Assembly (NCBI GenBank): GCA_019449595.1
Contig: JAGRPL010000001.1
Coordinates: forward strand, 186,001-250,000
DNA length: 64,000 nucleotides
Origin: Rhodoferax sp.
GTDB taxonomy: Bacteria; Pseudomonadota; Gammaproteobacteria; Burkholderiales; Burkholderiaceae_C
Direction: 5' to 3'
How positions within the stretch are numbered: position 1 is the first letter of the stretch; each line of letters opens with the position of its first letter. The notes beneath the pieces are model-generated. The model saw nothing but the letters and a program-made list of their open reading frames with translations. It was not told where the DNA came from and ran no database searches. Position numbers and translations under genes: made by a program. Below are positions 61,840-64,000 of this stretch, one piece after another.

Positions 61840-61860
61840 ACCCCCGCATATACAGGGGGT
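61840..61860 (+). other. Hairpin between tRNA-Leu and the integrase
   Basis: ACCCCC and GGGGGT pair around a 9-base AT-rich loop, followed by TTTG. It could act as a weak terminator for the tRNA now that its own terminator is displaced. The 85-base gap holds nothing else except a TGTGGTA direct repeat. Confidence 0.4.
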
Positions 61861-61884
61861 TTGTGGGGTCCTAGGGCATTCAAG

Positions 61885-61904
61885 TGTGGTAACTTCTTGT
61901 GGTA
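61885..61904. repeat. TGTGGTA direct repeat, candidate left arm-type integrase site
   Basis: TGTGGTA at 61885-61891 and 61898-61904, 13 bases apart, just before the integrase start. The same heptamer pair occurs near the other end of the element. Confidence 0.45.
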
Positions 61905-61912
61905 GAAGCCCC

Positions 61913-63304
61913 ATGCATATTGCCGTAGGATGCCTTGAAGTGACCCTGAAAAACACGTATCAACGTGGCAAGACAATCATCTACCAGCGGGCAGTGCCCA
62001 CAAAGCTGAGAGACCGCTATGCAGGCCGCACGGTCAAGCATGATCTAAAGACCAACGACCTCACAGTTGCTGCCAAAGCCGTAGACGTTTTGAACAAGCG
62101 TTATGACGCTGAGTTCAACGGCCTGACCCTCGCCCCCACCTCTACCCCGCAATCTCTCCAGGCCCACGCTGACGCCTTTCTAAAGGCCCGTGCCCTCACC
62201 CCAAAAGGGGCAGCGCCCGCTGGCGTTGCTGAAAATCATCCGATGGCTCTTGAGCTATTACATGACCACTTTGACAGTAAGCGGGCGGACTACGCCGCTG
62301 GCGATGAACTGACTTACCGTGAAGCCCATCCTGGCGAATACCTTACCCCTGTCGAACTTGAGGCATGGCGAAGGCTTCATGGCACCGCCCCCAAGACCCT
62401 GAACGATGCACTTGAGTTGCACTTAGAAATTCACCAAAAACGAGATGATCCAAAGTTTGTGGTCTATCAACGCCGCAGCTTCGCCACCCTTACCGCCATT
62501 GTGGGCAACATGGCTTTTACGGAATGCGACCGCGCCACCGCCCGCCGCTACCTCGAAGCGATGCTAGCCAAGAAGGTGACCACCGCCACGGTGCGCAGGA
62601 ATATGAACACCATCACAGCCGTGTTCAATACCTACATCAAAGAAAACGACCTACACCGGACAAATCCATTCGCGGGCCTTGAGATACCTGGAGAGGGCAA
62701 GGACAGCGTTAAGCGTGTGCCGTTCGCCCCAGCGGAACTCAAGACTTTAATTACCGCCTGCCACACCGCTGATGATGATTGCCGCTGGATCATTGCCATG
62801 CTGGCAGACACCGGGGCACGGTTAGCGGAGGTGGTGGGGCTCACTCTTCGGGACATCCACATCGCTGCTGAGGTTCCCTACATCACCATCCAGCCCCACC
62901 CGTGGCGCAGCCTCAAAAACACCGGCAGTGCCCGCACGGTGCCCCTTGTGGGGTCCGCACTATGGGCTGCTAAACGCATCAAAGACACCGCCACACCAGG
63001 ACAGCACTTTGCATTCCCCCGCTATACCAGCGAGACAGAATGCAAGGCAACCCACGCCAGCAACGCTCTCAATAAATGGATGCGGGCGCAGGGACTCGCC
63101 CACACGAACCACGATCTACGGCACACGATGGCAGACCGTCTGCGAGAGGTTCAATGCCCCCGGGCAATCCAGTTCGCTATTGAAGGGCACAGTTCGCAGG
63201 ATGTAGGAGACAGCTACGGCAACGGCTACACGCTTAAGGTGAAATCGGAGTGGCTGGGGAAGGTGAAGTACTCACAATCACAGCTACTTAGCGGCTGTGC
63301 CTGA
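61913..63304 (+). CDS. int: Tyrosine-type site-specific recombinase (integrase)
   Basis: 463 residues with ATG 61913; a GTG at 61886 is also in frame. An N-terminal arm-binding domain (VTLKNTYQRGKTIIYQRAVP) and a core-binding domain (about 160-260) precede the catalytic domain. The active-site set is complete: Arg303 in TGARLAEV, His400 and Arg403 in HDLRHTMADRLR, His426 in EGHSS and Tyr435 in GDSYGNGY, with the usual nine-residue gap between the last His and Tyr. Position next to the tRNA 3' end and the 19-bp repeats identify it as the integrase of this element. Its 3' end overlaps the nuclease-like gene by 17 bases. Confidence 0.95.
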   Translation: MHIAVGCLEVTLKNTYQRGKTIIYQRAVPTKLRDRYAGRTVKHDLKTNDLTVAAKAVDVLNKRYDAEFNGLTLAPTSTPQSLQAHADAFLKARALTPKGAAPAGVAENHPMALELLHDHFDSKRADYAAGDELTYREAHPGEYLTPVELEAWRRLHGTAPKTLNDALELHLEIHQKRDDPKFVVYQRRSFATLTAIVGNMAFTECDRATARRYLEAMLAKKVTTATVRRNMNTITAVFNTYIKENDLHRTNPFAGLEIPGEGKDSVKRVPFAPAELKTLITACHTADDDCRWIIAMLADTGARLAEVVGLTLRDIHIAAEVPYITIQPHPWRSLKNTGSARTVPLVGSALWAAKRIKDTATPGQHFAFPRYTSETECKATHASNALNKWMRAQGLAHTNHDLRHTMADRLREVQCPRAIQFAIEGHSSQDVGDSYGNGYTLKVKSEWLGKVKYSQSQLLSGCA

Positions 63305-63746
63305 AGTCCCAAGGGGGCACCGGTTGGTCATCCTTCCATAGTCCCACACGTGCACCTCTAGCGACTTCTTCGGCCTCCGCGTAGGACTGCCTATCCAGTA
63401 CAGACTGCTCCCGCTGGTAAGCCTTGTAGTGCCACGCCATGCCCCGTTTGATCTGCTCCAGGTTGGCATCCAGTCCATCCACCTGGACCTTGCCAATCTC
63501 GCGCCCATAGCGGTCTCGCTTGGTGGTCTCAACTTGCACCTCACGGTTGAACACGAGGTCGCTTAGAGATTCTTTAGACCGTTGCCCAAAAGCTTGTTTC
63601 TTCTCGGGGGCATCAATACCAGCGAGGCGAATCTTGTGTTGGGTCTTGGTGCTGTCAAGGACGGTACCCTGAGACCATTCCACACCCGAGAGGACTGCCC
63701 TACCCCCCGCCACCGTGGTAGAGTCTGTGGTATCAATCAACCCCAC
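63288..63746 (-). CDS. Staphylococcal-nuclease-like protein with altered N-terminus
   Basis: 152 residues, GTG start at 63746, no signal peptide. The SNase fold is clear in KIRLAGIDAPEKKQAFGQRSKE (catalytic Arg and Glu), KRDRYGREIGKV (second Arg) and LEQIKRGMAWHYKAYQ. The usual first strand with VxDGDT, which supplies the first calcium-binding Asp, reads GVEWSQGTVLD instead. Activity may be lost or metal binding changed. A stop lies just upstream in frame, so a longer form is not encoded. Convergent with the integrase; the second gene of the element and its only cargo. Confidence 0.82.
   Translation of the reverse strand: MGLIDTTDSTTVAGGRAVLSGVEWSQGTVLDSTKTQHKIRLAGIDAPEKKQAFGQRSKESLSDLVFNREVQVETTKRDRYGREIGKVQVDGLDANLEQIKRGMAWHYKAYQREQSVLDRQSYAEAEEVARGARVGLWKDDQPVPPWDFRHSR
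63714..63732. repeat. GTGGTA direct repeat, candidate right arm-type integrase site
   Basis: CGTGGTA at 63714-63720 and TGTGGTA at 63726-63732 mirror the pair near the left end (12 bases apart instead of 13). They overlap the first codons of the nuclease-like gene. Confidence 0.4.
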
Positions 63747-63801
63747 CGCACCGCTGGGGCCTTATGAATCAACAACTTACGGGCACCCTACCGGCACCAT
63801 A

Positions 63802-63820
63802 ATTCCGGCCCCGGGCACCA
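63802..63820. repeat. attR: second 19-bp core copy
   Basis: Identical to the last 19 bases of tRNA-Leu (61809-61827). It marks the far end of the element. Confidence 0.9.
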
Positions 63821-63840
63821 CAGCATCCTGCTGTGGTTTT
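63818..63840 (+). terminator. Displaced intrinsic terminator of tRNA-Leu
   Basis: CCACAGCA and TGCTGTGG form a perfect 8-bp stem with TCC loop, followed by TTTT. The first bases of the stem are the CCA end of the attR copy, so before insertion it directly followed tRNA-Leu. Confidence 0.85.
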
Positions 63841-64000
63841 AGCTGGCATTGGGCACATTCGCTGTCAAAATGGTCTTTCTCTTCCTCCCGTTCTCTGCGC
63901 AGCGTGCGCCGTTGCCATGCGTTGCAGCAGGCGAAGGAAGCCAAGGAACAGGGCCATGCATTTCTTCCGACATCGGTTTTGGGGATTTTTCCTGTCACAC

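Larger units (their letters stand above)
61828..63820. mobile_element. Very small integrative element at tRNA-Leu (about 2.0 kb)
   Basis: Everything between the tRNA 3' end and the second 19-bp core copy is 1993 bases long. It contains one tyrosine recombinase gene next to the tRNA and one nuclease-like gene convergent with it, and nothing else recognisable. Base composition is clearly less GC-rich than the neighbourhood. Removing it would restore tRNA-Leu followed immediately by its terminator (63818-63840). The perfect repeats suggest recent insertion or an element still able to excise. Confidence 0.85.

Noticed and set aside
63777..63998. Minus-strand frame of 73 codons crossing attR
   Set aside because: It runs through the attachment site and the terminator stem, has no recognisable motif, and would be created only by the insertion. 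The 160 bases after the terminator hold no supported gene.
1..64000. CRISPR array or insertion sequence
   Set aside because: No regularly spaced repeat array and no transposase gene were seen anywhere; the only mobile features are the tRNA-Leu element and the short dispersed repeat.

Overview
The window is high-GC, gene-dense chromosomal DNA from a betaproteobacterium, most likely a member of the Comamonadaceae (Burkholderiales; Rhodoferax-, Hydrogenophaga- or Acidovorax-like). I infer this from the gene order (rluC/rne divergent; hemC-hemD-hemX-hemY divergent from ppc; an AlgZ/AlgR-type pair divergent from argH), from the protein families, and from a short dispersed repeat built around a CTGCGCAG core. 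No species can be named from the sequence alone.

Layout. 1-7978: end of an unidentified gene, then a minus-strand run rluC - HAD phosphatase - Rieske protein - S49 peptidase, a roughly 500-base leader and RNase E, and a GGDEF-like protein with a degenerate signature. 8009-18269: heme genes hemCDXY, phosphoenolpyruvate carboxylase, an AlgZR-type two-component pair, argininosuccinate lyase. 18441-28979: a 1989-residue alpha-2-macroglobulin with a CLEQ thioester site and its usual partner PbpC, separated here by TetR, DUF1304 and old-yellow-enzyme genes. 29013-34684: stress protein, Fur-box-controlled cupredoxin/FTR1 iron uptake pair, lactate dehydrogenase, an orphan RskA-type domain protein, DNA polymerase IV, DUF1569. 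34799-45263: mixed metabolic genes (enoyl-CoA hydratase family, PAS/GAF/GGDEF/EAL protein, QueF, hydrolase, YaaA, MaoC-like, phosphatase, PrpF, GNAT, thioesterase).

45332-56109 is the most unusual region. An AraC/VirS-like regulator is divergent from a nine-gene, tightly overlapping operon: SBF transporter, two NAD(P)-dependent oxidoreductases, a secreted Vgb-like propeller carrying a CxxCH heme site, an MFS transporter, a membrane-anchored protein resembling DAPG (phloroglucinol) hydrolases, two small membrane proteins and a small periplasmic protein. A direct repeat with 22-base periodicity sits between regulator and operon. A shortened amino-acid-binding-protein homologue and a flavin amine oxidase follow. 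The genes look like one pathway for import and processing of an unknown hydrophobic or aromatic compound, with a periplasmic redox or lyase step.

56098-61700: DUF488, DUF1232, valS, a TusA-like protein, a Nudix hydrolase and cysM. 61743-63840: tRNA-Leu(CAA) carrying a very small integrative element of about 2 kb, bounded by perfect 19-bp copies of the tRNA 3' end and holding only a tyrosine recombinase and a staphylococcal-nuclease-like gene; the original tRNA terminator lies just beyond the far attachment site.

Eight copies of the dispersed repeat are scattered through the window. Several lie inside or at the edge of genes, where they supply codons: within hemD, sppA, dinB and twice in pbpC, and at the yaaA stop and adjacent hydrolase start.
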